A stretch of DNA of 19,092 nt, from assembly GCA_039920345.1 (NCBI GenBank), contig JBDSDZ010000049.1:1-19092 (forward strand). The letters run 5' to 3'. This document shows positions 6,649 through 14,183 of the stretch, in pieces (the first letter of the stretch is position 1; every line of letters starts with the position of its first letter). Origin of the DNA: Croceibacterium_A sp039920345 (GTDB lineage: Bacteria > Pseudomonadota > Alphaproteobacteria > Sphingomonadales > Sphingomonadaceae). Below the pieces are notes generated by a model that saw only the letters and a program-made list of their open reading frames with translations, had not been told where the DNA came from and searched no databases. The position numbers and the translations under genes were made by a program.

Positions 6649-8307
6649 TCAGGCCGCGACCGCTTCCTTCGCGTCAGCCAGTACCATTTCGGCGCCCTTT
6701 TCGGCGATCATGATGGTCGGCGCGTTGGTGTTGCCGCTGCTGATCTTGGGCATGACGGAGGCATCGATCACGCGCAGCCCCTGGGTGCCGCGCACCTTGA
6801 GCTGGGGGTCGAGCGGATAGCGTTCATCCCCCATCGCGACGGTGCCGACGCAGTGGTACAGCGTGCCGCCGGCCAGCTTGGCATAACCGAGCATTTCCTC
6901 GTCAGTGGTGCCGAACGGATCGCCCTTGTTCTTGAGGTAGGGTTCGAGCGCGGGTTGCTGCCAGATCGTGCGGATCAGTTTGAGCTGGTCGACCACGCTC
7001 TGCTTGTCGAGCGGATCGCTCAGGTAGTTGGGCACGATGCTGGGCCACACGGTTCCGTCGGGCGATTTGGCATGGATAGAGCCGCGCGATTCCGGACGTA
7101 GCTGGCACGGGTTGCTGGCCATGCCCGGATCCTTCTCGAGCCGCAGGCCCTGGTACTGGTTGAGGTATTCGAGGTCCATTGAGGCAGCCATGACGTGGAT
7201 CTGGATGTCGGGATACGACAGCGTGTCACGGCTCTTGGCGAAGACGCAGCCGTGGCCGACAGCATAGCTCAGCAGCCCCTTGCGGGTCAGGCCGTACTTG
7301 GCGATCTCCCCCAGCAGGCGGACCCCGCGTGAAAGCTGGTTAATCGAATGCTTGGGCTCCTTCAGAGCTGCCTGACAGCCGATCATGTAGTGGTCCTGCA
7401 GGTTCTCGCCGACCATCGGCGAATCGTGCACCACCGTGATGCCGAGACCCTGCAGCAGCGCGCCCTGGCCCACGCCGGAGATTTCCAGCAGCTTGGGCGA
7501 TTCCACTGCGCCGGCGGCCACGATTACCTCGCGTCCGACCATCACCTTGCGCGTTTCGCCGCCCTGCTTGAATTCGACGCCCACTGCCCTGGTGCCGTCG
7601 AACAGGATGCGCGTCGTCATCGCCCGCAGCTCGACCGTCAGGTTGGGCCGCTTCATTGCCGGGTGGAGATAGGCCACCGCGGCCGAATGGCGCTTGCCGT
7701 TCTTGGCGGTCATCTGGAAGAAACTGACGCCTTCCTGGTCGCCGTCGTTCAGGTCTTTCTTGTACGGGATACCGGCCTCGACACAGGCTTCGACGATCGC
7801 CGCCGAAACCGGATGCTCGTCGGGAAAGTCGGACACGTTGAGCGGTCCGCCGGCGCCGTGGAACTGGTCTTCGCCGCGCTCCTGGTTCTGGCTCTTGCGG
7901 AAATAGGGCAGCACCTCGTCCCAGCTCCACCCGCGCGCGCCCATCTGCGCCCAGCCGTCATAATCCGCCGATTGCCCGCGCACATAAAGCAGCCCGTTGA
8001 TCGAGGAGGAGCCGCCGAGCACCTTGCCCTTGGGCCATTTGTGCCGCCGCCCGCCCGACCCTTCGTCGACTTCGGTTTCGTAGAGCCAGTTGACCTTGGG
8101 ATCGTTGAGCGTCTTGCCGAACCCGATTGGCGTGTGGATCATCACGTTGGACATGAACTGGCTTGGCTCTTTCAGCGGCCGGTCATCGCCGCCCGCCTCG
8201 AGCAGCACGACCTTGTGCTCGCCGCTTTCGGTCAGCCGCGCGGCCAGCACGCAGCCCGCGCTGCCGGCGCCCACGATGACATAGTCCGCGTACAGGTCGG
8301 CCGCCAT
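6649..8307 (-). CDS. GMC family FAD-dependent alcohol oxidoreductase (choline dehydrogenase-like)
   Basis: Flavoprotein of 552 residues that oxidises a primary alcohol to an aldehyde, passing electrons to a quinone or other acceptor. Visible landmarks: FAD-binding GAGSAG (13-18) and LLEAGG (35-40); GMC signature 1 around KGKVLGGSSSINGLLYVRG (93-111); GMC signature 2 GAVESPKLLEISGVG (266-280); QLRPESRG (402-409); and the catalytic pair H485 (LYHCVGT) and N528 (NTNAPT). ATG 8307 is preceded by GAGGAGT. The gene converges on the VOC gene with only 3 bp between stop codons and diverges from DUF3237. In sphingomonads GMC enzymes oxidise side-chain alcohols of lignin dimers and monomers (for example HpvZ, PhcC/PhcD), so a lignin gamma-alcohol is a reasonable inferred substrate. 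The family is certain; the substrate is not. Confidence 0.9.
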   Translation of the reverse strand: MAADLYADYVIVGAGSAGCVLAARLTESGEHKVVLLEAGGDDRPLKEPSQFMSNVMIHTPIGFGKTLNDPKVNWLYETEVDEGSGGRRHKWPKGKVLGGSSSINGLLYVRGQSADYDGWAQMGARGWSWDEVLPYFRKSQNQERGEDQFHGAGGPLNVSDFPDEHPVSAAIVEACVEAGIPYKKDLNDGDQEGVSFFQMTAKNGKRHSAAVAYLHPAMKRPNLTVELRAMTTRILFDGTRAVGVEFKQGGETRKVMVGREVIVAAGAVESPKLLEISGVGQGALLQGLGITVVHDSPMVGENLQDHYMIGCQAALKEPKHSINQLSRGVRLLGEIAKYGLTRKGLLSYAVGHGCVFAKSRDTLSYPDIQIHVMAASMDLEYLNQYQGLRLEKDPGMASNPCQLRPESRGSIHAKSPDGTVWPSIVPNYLSDPLDKQSVVDQLKLIRTIWQQPALEPYLKNKGDPFGTTDEEMLGYAKLAGGTLYHCVGTVAMGDERYPLDPQLKVRGTQGLRVIDASVMPKISSGNTNAPTIMIAEKGAEMVLADAKEAVAA

Positions 8308-8326
8308 AATCCACTCCTCATCATGC

Positions 8327-8346
8327 TCTTGCGCGCAAGATTTGCG
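8327..8346. promoter_or_regulatory. Overlapping palindromes in the GMC/DUF3237 divergent spacer
   Basis: A perfect 14-bp palindrome TCTTGCGCGCAAGA (8327-8340) overlaps a second inverted repeat CGCAA-GAT-TTGCG (8334-8346), giving three TTGCG/CGCAA half-sites in 20 bp. It lies 20 bp upstream of the GMC start codon and about 70 bp upstream of the DUF3237 start, where a regulator binding site would be expected. No convincing -35/-10 pair was found beside it. An operator role is inference. Confidence 0.4.
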
Positions 8347-8417
8347 CGATTCGCTTGCGTTGGACGCTAGGGTTCTTAACCTTGCGGGTCACTGAAAAAG
8401 ACCGGGGAGAGCGGCGC

Positions 8418-8879
8418 GTGATTAAGCCCGAGCTTGAGTTTGTCTACGAAGCGGGCGGCGAGCTGGAGCCGGTGCGCGAGATCGGCAAGGTGGTCGACGG
8501 CACCCGGCGGATTATTCCGATCAGCGCTGGCGGATTTGTCAAAGGCCCCAGGATAACCGGCAAGCTGATGGGCAATTCGGCCGACTGGCAGCTCACCCGG
8601 CCCGATGGAGTGACTGTCGCCGATGCGATCTACGCCATCGAAACCGACGACGGCGCGCTGATCCAGATCCGCAACAAGGGCCTGCGCCATGGTCCGCCCG
8701 ACGTGATGGACCGCCTGCGGCGCGGCGAGGATGTCGACCCGGCGGAATATTACTTCCGTACCGTCCCCGAATTCATCGCGCCGGATGGGCCGTATGACTG
8801 GCTCAACAAGTCGATCTTCATCTGCTCGGGCGCGCGCTATGCCAGCAGCATCAAGCTGTGGGTCTGGCGGGTGCTTTGA
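8418..8879 (+). CDS. DUF3237 domain-containing protein
   Basis: The protein has 153 residues if started at GTG 8418, which is preceded by GGGGAGAG at optimal distance. An upstream start at 8355 would add 21 residues that do not resemble the family and lack a ribosome site. DUF3237 features are visible throughout: the N-terminal LEFVYEAGGEL, GTRRIIPISAGGF with GPRITGKLM (about 28-51), SADWQLTRPDG (54-64), the DDGALIQIRNKG strand (77-88), and the C-terminal DWLNKSIFICSG (127-138). The domain is a small predicted beta-barrel of unknown function that often sits in aromatic and alkane catabolic clusters. It diverges from the GMC gene, and its stop codon abuts a transporter remnant, so it was probably once in an operon with that transporter. 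No catalytic role is claimed. Confidence 0.85.
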   Translation: MIKPELEFVYEAGGELEPVREIGKVVDGTRRIIPISAGGFVKGPRITGKLMGNSADWQLTRPDGVTVADAIYAIETDDGALIQIRNKGLRHGPPDVMDRLRRGEDVDPAEYYFRTVPEFIAPDGPYDWLNKSIFICSGARYASSIKLWVWRVL

Positions 8880-9087
8880 ACTCGGCCCGGATGGGCGTGG
8901 TCATGGGCGTAGGCGAGATACTGGGCGGCGTCCTGTCCCCCTCGCTCGCCGGCTGGCTGTCTGATCGCTACGGGCTGAAGCGCCGCTGTGGATGCTGATC
9001 GTGCTCGCCGTGCTGGGCGGGCTGACCGCGCTGTTCCTGCGCGAAACCGCGCCGCGTATCATGGCCCGCAAAGCGGCCGTGGCCTGA
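8876..9087 (+). pseudogene. Remnant of an MFS transporter C-terminus with a one-base frameshift
   Basis: Only the last ~70 codons of an MFS permease survive. From 8876 the frame reads LNSARMGVVMGVGEILGGV, then LSPSLAGWLSDRYGLK up to 8980, typical of the TM10-11 region. It then falls out of frame and would stop at TGA 8996-8998. In the next frame, from 8989 to the stop 9085-9087, it continues WMLIVLAVLGGLTALFLRET and ends with a basic tail. Restoring one G at 8980/8981 gives GLKAPLW, the expected join, so a single G deletion explains the break. The missing ~350 N-terminal codons are replaced by the DUF3237 gene, whose stop overlaps the remnant. No start codon or ribosome site is credible. It is probably the end of an aromatic transporter gene truncated by deletion. 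Confidence 0.82.
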
Positions 9088-9097
9088 GGAGAATGCA

Positions 9098-9565
9098 ATG
9101 ACCCGACCTTCGGTGGAAGACGAACTGGCGATCCGCGAGCTTTACGCGCGCTATTGCTGGGCGCTCGATACCGGCGACACCGAGGGCTACGTGGCGCTGT
9201 TCACCCGCGATGCGCAAGCGACCGAGGAAACTGCGTCGGGCGAGCTCGAAGTGCGCCAGGGACATGCCGAGATCCGCAAGCTGGTGCTCAAGTTCCACCA
9301 GCGGGCAGACTTTCCCGGCCACCAGCACCAGATGGCGCAATTGCTGTTCGAGCCGGAAGGCACGCCGGGCCACTGGACCGTGCGCAGTTATGCCTGGGCC
9401 ACGATCAACCGTCCGCCGCAGCCGCCGCACTTGCACTGATGCGGCCACATCCGTGATGTCGTCGCCATGGAAGATGGCGAATGGAAAATCGCGGCCAAGG
9501 ACATCATGGGCTGGACTGGCGCAGTGCTGGCGCGCTTTTGTGCCGAACACGCGGGCCCCTTGTGA
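9098..9565 (+). pseudogene. SnoaL-like / NTF2-fold protein interrupted by an in-frame TGA
   Basis: The reading frame starts at ATG 9098 after a good AGGAGA site and codes 113 residues of a SnoaL_4-like protein: VEDELAIRELYARYCWALD, then DTEGYVALFTRDA, RQGHAEIRK and HQHQMAQLLFE. It hits TGA at 9437-9439 in PPHLH-stop-CGHIRD. The same frame then runs open for 41 more codons (CGHIRDVVAMEDGEWKIAAK, then DIMGWTGAVLARF) to TGA 9563-9565, completing a normal 155-residue fold. Family members usually have HW before CG, so the stop is most simply TGG changed to TGA. This fold includes dehydratases, isomerases and the sphingomonad diarylpropane gamma-formaldehyde lyases, which would fit the neighbouring stilbene dioxygenase; that link is inference. 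A truncated product would lack the last beta strands. Read-through or a sequencing error are alternatives. Confidence 0.85.
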
Positions 9566-9647
9566 CGGTGGGTGCCACACCCAACCTGAGGTAGGTTCGA
9601 TTGCCCGACTCGCTTGCGGGGTCGGGAACTCTGGGGGCTTACCGACG
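9566..9647. other. Short intergenic spacer with small hairpins
   Basis: The spacer holds three small inverted repeats: GGGTG/CACCC (9570-9582), AACCT/AGGTT (9583-9597) and CCCGAC/GTCGGG (9604-9626). None is followed by a T-run, so they do not look like an intrinsic terminator. No convincing promoter was seen. It ends with a weak GGGGG site ten bases before ATG 9648. Confidence 0.35.
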
Positions 9648-11318
9648 ATGGATGTTCTCAATGCACCGGCTGGCGCTTCGGATGTAAGGGTCGCCCGTGC
9701 CGGTCAGATGTTCCCGACTCTGGCCGATGCGGAGATCGAGCGCATCCGCCGCTTCGGCGAGGTAAAGCGCTATTCCAAGGGCGAACTTGTCGCGCGAACT
9801 GGCCAGGCGGGCCTTGGCCTGGGCGTGATCCTGTCGGGCGAGATCGAGATCATCCAGGGCGGCAGCAATCTTGCCCGGAGCCACGTGGTGACCCACCATG
9901 CGGGCGGCTTCATGGGCGAACTGGCGCAGCTCTCCGGCCGGCCCTCTCTAGTGGACGCCGTGGCCCGGCAAGACGGCGAACTGCTGCTTATCCCGCCCGA
10001 GCGCTTGCGCGCCCTGCTCGTCGCCGAAGCTGACCTTGGCGAGCGGATCATGCGCGCGCTGATCCTGCGGCGGGTGGGCCTGCTCGAAAGCGGCGGGACG
10101 GGACCGATCCTGATCGGCCACGGCGGAACTGCGCAGTTACTCGCGCTAGAGACTTTCCTAGGCCGCAACGGGCACCCGCACGTCTGCCTCGATCCAGCGC
10201 ACGACGAATCCGCCAGGGCGCTGCTCGACCGGTTCGCGGTCACCGACGATGAGCTGCCGATCGTGTTTTGTCCCAATGGCGACCTCCTTCGAAGCCCCAC
10301 CGAATCCGCGCTCGCTCGCTGTCTTGGACTAGTCACCACGATCGATCCAGACCGCGTCTATGACGTGGTCATCGTCGGTGCCGGGCCAGCTGGCCTTGCG
10401 GCTTCGGTCTATGCCGCATCCGAAGGGCTGGACGTGCTGACGCTCGATTGCCGGGCGTTCGGCGGCCAGGCGGGGGCCTCGGCGCGGATCGAGAATTTTC
10501 TCGGTTTCCCGACCGGGATCGCCGGAATGGCGCTGATGGCGCGGGCTTACAACCAGGCGCAGAAGTTCGGCGTCGAATTGGCGATTCCGGACGAGGCGGC
10601 CCGGCTCGAATGCCCCGATGGGGTGCGGACCGATCACAAGTTGACGCTGGCCAACGGGGAATCGGCCCGCGCCCGCGCCGTCGTGGTCGCCACTGGTGCG
10701 CGCTATCGCCAGCTCGACCTGCCCGGCATCGAGGCATTCGAGGGCAGCGCGATCCACTTCTGGGCCTCGCCAATCGAGGCGCGGCTGTGTGCCGGGCAAC
10801 ACGTGGCGCTGGTCGGCGGCGGCAACTCGGCCGGGCAGGCGGCGGTGTTCCTCGCCAGCAAGGCCGGCAAGGTCACGCTGCTGGCGCGCCGCCTGCTGGC
10901 GCAGACGATGTCGAGCTACCTCGTCGAACGGATCGCCGCGCAGCCGAACATCGAGCTGGTCGAAGGGGGCGAGGTCACCGCCGTGCACGGCGCGGAAGGC
11001 CGCATCGAGACGATCGACTACCGCAACCGCAATACCGGCGCTGAAAGTACCCTGCCGATCGAACACCTGTTCCTGTTCATCGGCGCCGATCCCAATACCG
11101 ACTGGCTGGCGGGCACCGGAATCAAGCTCGATGACAAGGGCTTTGTCCTCACCGGCAAGGACGCGGGCGAAGACCGCCGCGTGCTGGAAACAAGCCGCAC
11201 CGGTATCTTCGCGATCGGCGATGTGCGCACCGGATCGGTCAAGCGCGTGGCGGCGGCGGCGGGTGACGGGGCGCAAGTGGTTGCGGCCATCCATGGCTAT
11301 CTCGCGAGCCAGAGCTAA
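9648..11318 (+). CDS. Cyclic-nucleotide-binding / glutaredoxin-like / thioredoxin-reductase-like fusion flavoprotein
   Basis: The 556 residues hold three modules. Residues ~20-145 form a cyclic-nucleotide-binding (CNB) beta-barrel with the phosphate-cassette-like stretch FMGELAQLSGRPSLVDAVA (88-106). Residues ~153-228 form a thioredoxin/glutaredoxin-like fold without an active CxxC (ILIGHGG, LGRNGHPHVCLD, ELPIVFCPNGDLL). Residues 238-556 are a pyridine-nucleotide-disulfide oxidoreductase: FAD motif GAGPAG (244-249), FGGQAG (271-276), NAD(P) motif GGGNSAG (390-396) and FAIGDVR (521-527). Where thioredoxin reductase has CATC, this protein has FWASPIE (371-377), so the redox disulfide is absent. 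ATG 9648 is chosen because it starts the CNB homology; the frame is open further upstream, but only across the SnoaL region. The NDH-2 gene follows 10 bp downstream. Reductase activity on thioredoxin is unlikely; the acceptor is unknown. Confidence 0.88.
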   Translation: MDVLNAPAGASDVRVARAGQMFPTLADAEIERIRRFGEVKRYSKGELVARTGQAGLGLGVILSGEIEIIQGGSNLARSHVVTHHAGGFMGELAQLSGRPSLVDAVARQDGELLLIPPERLRALLVAEADLGERIMRALILRRVGLLESGGTGPILIGHGGTAQLLALETFLGRNGHPHVCLDPAHDESARALLDRFAVTDDELPIVFCPNGDLLRSPTESALARCLGLVTTIDPDRVYDVVIVGAGPAGLAASVYAASEGLDVLTLDCRAFGGQAGASARIENFLGFPTGIAGMALMARAYNQAQKFGVELAIPDEAARLECPDGVRTDHKLTLANGESARARAVVVATGARYRQLDLPGIEAFEGSAIHFWASPIEARLCAGQHVALVGGGNSAGQAAVFLASKAGKVTLLARRLLAQTMSSYLVERIAAQPNIELVEGGEVTAVHGAEGRIETIDYRNRNTGAESTLPIEHLFLFIGADPNTDWLAGTGIKLDDKGFVLTGKDAGEDRRVLETSRTGIFAIGDVRTGSVKRVAAAAGDGAQVVAAIHGYLASQS

Positions 11319-11328
11319 GACTGGCGCG

Positions 11329-12648
11329 ATGGATGCGCGCGAACGCAAGACTCAGATCGTTGTCATCGGCGGCGGCGCCGGCGGACTCGAACTGGTCCGG
11401 CGGCTTGGCGCGCGGTTCGGTCGCAAACACCACGACATCATCCTCGTCGAGAAGAACCGCACCCATGTGTGGAAGCCGCTGCTGCACGAAGTGGCGGCGG
11501 GTGCGCTCGACGCCAATCTCGACGAAGTCGGCTACCGCAGCCACTGCCACCGCTGGGGCTATCGCTATTTCTCCGGCGCCTTCGAGGGCGTAGACCGGGC
11601 CAGACGCGAGGTGATCATCGCGCCGCTGCATGACGATGACGGGACCGAACTGATCGCCCGCCACCGCATCCGCTACGATTACCTGGTGATCGCCGTCGGC
11701 TCGGTGACCAACGATTTCGGCATCCCGGGCGTGGCCGAAAACTGTATGTTCCTCGACGACCGCGACGGCGCCGACAAATTCCGCAACCGCCTGCTCAATC
11801 ATTGCCTGCGCGTGTCGCGGGCGATGACCGCGCGCGGCGACGCCGATGAACATGTCCGCATCGCCATTGTCGGCGGCGGAGCAACCGGGGTCGAACTGGC
11901 GGCCGAGCTGTACAATTCGGCTGCTGCGCTGCGCCACTACGGGCTCGAAGTCTTCGACGAGAGCCGGCTCGAAATCTCCCTGGTGGAGGCCGGTCCGCGC
12001 ATCCTTCCCGCCTTGCCCGAACGGCTGGCCGAAGCGGCGACGGCGGAGTTGGAAAACCTTGGGGTGAAGGTGCTGCCCGGGGTGCAGGTGATCGAAGCCC
12101 GGCCGCACGCGATCCTGACCGGATCGGGCTCCACGATCGAGGCCGACCTGCTGGTCTGGGCCGCGGGGGTCAAGGCACCGACCTTGCTCGGCAAAATGGG
12201 TCTCGAGACCAATCGTAATTGCCAGCTCGTCGTCACGCCCACGCTGCAGACCACGCAGGACGAGCGTATTTTCGCGCTCGGGGACTGCTGCTCGTTCACG
12301 CCCGCAGGACAGGATCGCCCGGTGCCGCCGCGCGCGCAGGCCGCGCACCAGATGGCAGCGTGCGTGTTCGACAATCTGGGCGCGGCAATGGACGGCCGCC
12401 CGCTCAAGCCCTTCACCTACCGCGACCACGGCTCGCTGGTGTCACTAAGCCGGTTTTCGACCGTGGGCAGCCTGATGGGCAACCTGATTGGTGGGCGCAT
12501 GGCGATTGAGGGGCGGCTGGCCCGGCTGGTCTATACCTCGCTTTACCAGATGCACCTTGTCGCCATCCACGGCTGGCTCAAGGGCCTTGCGCTAATCGCC
12601 GTTGGCCGGGTCAACCGGATCATCCGGCCCCGGCTCAAGCTGCACTAG
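11329..12648 (+). CDS. ndh: Type II NADH dehydrogenase (NDH-2), NAD(P)/FAD-dependent
   Basis: Single-subunit, non-proton-pumping NADH:quinone oxidoreductase of 439 residues, peripherally bound to the inner membrane. Two dinucleotide folds are visible: FAD-binding VVIGGGAGGLELV (11-23) with E41 at the end of the second strand, and NADH-binding IAIVGGGATGVELAAEL (178-194). The family motifs RIFALGDC (313-320) and the quinone-site PPRAQAAHQMA (333-343) are present. The C-terminal ~35 residues (LYQMHLVAIHGWLKGLALIA, then basic residues) form the amphipathic membrane anchor. ATG 11329 lies 10 bp after the fusion flavoprotein stop; no strong Shine-Dalgarno precedes it, suggesting translational coupling. 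An open frame runs far upstream but is only the shadow of the preceding gene. It converges with the ThDP enzyme, sharing a CTAG overlap at 12645-12648. It could reoxidise NADH from aldehyde and alcohol dehydrogenases nearby. Confidence 0.9.
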   Translation: MDARERKTQIVVIGGGAGGLELVRRLGARFGRKHHDIILVEKNRTHVWKPLLHEVAAGALDANLDEVGYRSHCHRWGYRYFSGAFEGVDRARREVIIAPLHDDDGTELIARHRIRYDYLVIAVGSVTNDFGIPGVAENCMFLDDRDGADKFRNRLLNHCLRVSRAMTARGDADEHVRIAIVGGGATGVELAAELYNSAAALRHYGLEVFDESRLEISLVEAGPRILPALPERLAEAATAELENLGVKVLPGVQVIEARPHAILTGSGSTIEADLLVWAAGVKAPTLLGKMGLETNRNCQLVVTPTLQTTQDERIFALGDCCSFTPAGQDRPVPPRAQAAHQMAACVFDNLGAAMDGRPLKPFTYRDHGSLVSLSRFSTVGSLMGNLIGGRMAIEGRLARLVYTSLYQMHLVAIHGWLKGLALIAVGRVNRIIRPRLKLH

Positions 12649-14183
12649 GCGATACGGATATCGAGCAGCGTTGGGCCTTTGGCGGCGAAGCTCCAGCTCA
12701 GCGCCTCGTCCAGCGCCTCCACCGTATCGACCTGCTTGGCGGGGAGCCCTTGCCCCTCGGCCAGTTTGACGAAATCGATCCCCGTCAGGTCACAGCCGGG
12801 GACGAAGTTCATCCCGAACTCGGCCGAAAAACCGGTCAGCGCGGCGTAGGCCTGGTTGTTGAGGATCAGGAACGACACATCGACCGCTTCGGCCTGCGCC
12901 GCGAACAGGCCCTGGATGGTGTACATCGCCGCCCCGTCACCCAGGATGGCGATGACCTTGTCAGCCTGCCCCATGGAAACACCGATGGAGGCGGGCAGCG
13001 AGTAGCCGAGACCGCCGCTGGCGCAGGTGTAAAAGCCCCCCTCGCGCACGATCGGCATCACGTCATGCTCAGGCCCACGCGCAGTGGGCGCCTCTTCAAC
13101 GATCACCGATTGCGGCGGACGCAGCGCGGAGACCCGCTTGAGCACGTAGGCCGCGGTCATCGCCGCCTCCGGGTCCTTCTTCGCATGGGTCGGGCCTGTG
13201 TAGGCGCGCGCCGCAGCCTGCTCCGCCAGTTGCGCCAGCCCCTCTGCCGGATTGCCCAGCACGCCGCCGCCGCCGGGGAGCGCGGCAAGGTGCTGCGGAT
13301 CGTCGGACAGCGCCATCAGGCTGGCATGTTCGGGCCAGTGCGCGCCTTCGCCCTCGACATGGTACGTGAACACCGGCGCGCCCACCACCAGCACGCCGTC
13401 GAACGGGTGCAGCAGGGTACGGATCTTGTCGCGCCACGCGGGCAGGAAGCCGGCGAACTGCGGGTGATCTTCGGGGAATGTCTCGCGCGCGGCATAGGGC
13501 GCGGCCCACACCGCGCAGCCGGTTTTCTCCGCCAGCCGGATTGCCGCGTCCCAGCCGCCGGCATTGGCAACCCCGGTGCCGACCACCAGCGCCGGGCGCT
13601 CGCAGGCATCGAGCATGGCCACAAGGCGCGCGATCCCGGCGGGCGAGGGCACCGTCTCAAGCGTCAGTTCTGGGAGCGCTGGCATGTCACATTCGCGGTC
13701 CCAGTCATCGACCGGGATCGAGATGAAGCACGGTCCCATCGGCGGAGTCATCGCGGTCACAAACGCGCGGATCAGCGCCAATGGTACGTCTTCGGCGCGC
13801 GCCGGTTCGACCGAGTACTTGACGTAAGGGCGGGGGAATTCGGTAGGCCGTTCGGCGAACAGGAACGGATCGTGCGGCAGGATGGAGCGCGCCTGCTGCC
13901 CGGCGGTGATCACCAGCGGGGTGTTGTTCTTGTAGGCCGTGAACAGATTGCCAAGGCTGTGCCCGGTGCCGGCAGAGCTGTGCAGGTTGACCAGCGCCGG
14001 TTTGCCGCTGGCGCGCGCATAACCATCGGCCATGCCCACCACGACGGCCTCGTTCAGCCCCATCACATAGGGAAACGGCATCGCTTTGAGCATCGGCAGT
14101 TCGGTACTGCCAGGATTGCCGAACAGCTTGTCGACCCCGAAATGCTGGAAGACCTTGAAGGCGGCTTCACGGACGGTGGGCAT
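12645..14183 (-). CDS. Benzoylformate decarboxylase-like ThDP-dependent enzyme
   Basis: Thiamine-diphosphate enzyme of 512 residues resembling Pseudomonas benzoylformate decarboxylase (MdlC), which turns aryl-glyoxylates into aryl aldehydes plus CO2. The catalytic set matches: S26 (FGNPGSTELP), E45 (GLNEA, the ThDP-activating Glu), H68 (LHSSAGTG) and H275 (FTYH), corresponding to S26, E47, H70 and H281 of MdlC. The diphosphate/Mg motif runs from GDG (416-418) to NN (442-443), and GGLGYSLPASIGV (390-402) is also conserved. These histidines favour decarboxylase over acetolactate synthase. ATG 14183 fits the family N-terminus, but its ribosome site is weak. It lies 81 bp downstream of an MFS gene on the same strand and overlaps the NDH-2 stop by 4 bp. 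No mandelate dehydrogenase is in view, so the substrate may be a lignin-type arylglyoxylate or other 2-oxoacid (inference). Confidence 0.85.
   Translation of the reverse strand: MPTVREAAFKVFQHFGVDKLFGNPGSTELPMLKAMPFPYVMGLNEAVVVGMADGYARASGKPALVNLHSSAGTGHSLGNLFTAYKNNTPLVITAGQQARSILPHDPFLFAERPTEFPRPYVKYSVEPARAEDVPLALIRAFVTAMTPPMGPCFISIPVDDWDRECDMPALPELTLETVPSPAGIARLVAMLDACERPALVVGTGVANAGGWDAAIRLAEKTGCAVWAAPYAARETFPEDHPQFAGFLPAWRDKIRTLLHPFDGVLVVGAPVFTYHVEGEGAHWPEHASLMALSDDPQHLAALPGGGGVLGNPAEGLAQLAEQAAARAYTGPTHAKKDPEAAMTAAYVLKRVSALRPPQSVIVEEAPTARGPEHDVMPIVREGGFYTCASGGLGYSLPASIGVSMGQADKVIAILGDGAAMYTIQGLFAAQAEAVDVSFLILNNQAYAALTGFSAEFGMNFVPGCDLTGIDFVKLAEGQGLPAKQVDTVEALDEALSWSFAAKGPTLLDIRIA

Noticed and set aside
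9437..9439. TGA as a selenocysteine codon in the SnoaL-like gene
   Set aside because: Family members have Trp here, not Cys; the Cys is the next codon. I saw no obvious strong hairpin immediately downstream, and no selenoprotein of this family is known to me.
9210..9647. Upstream extension of the CNB-TrxR fusion (starting at 9210)
   Set aside because: The extra residues are Arg/Ser-rich, unlike any domain, and overlie the SnoaL-like gene in another frame; homology begins at ATG 9648.
10696..11328. Upstream extension of the NDH-2 gene (starting at 10696)
   Set aside because: It overlaps the fusion flavoprotein in another frame; the FAD motif lies 13 residues after ATG 11329, as expected for NDH-2.
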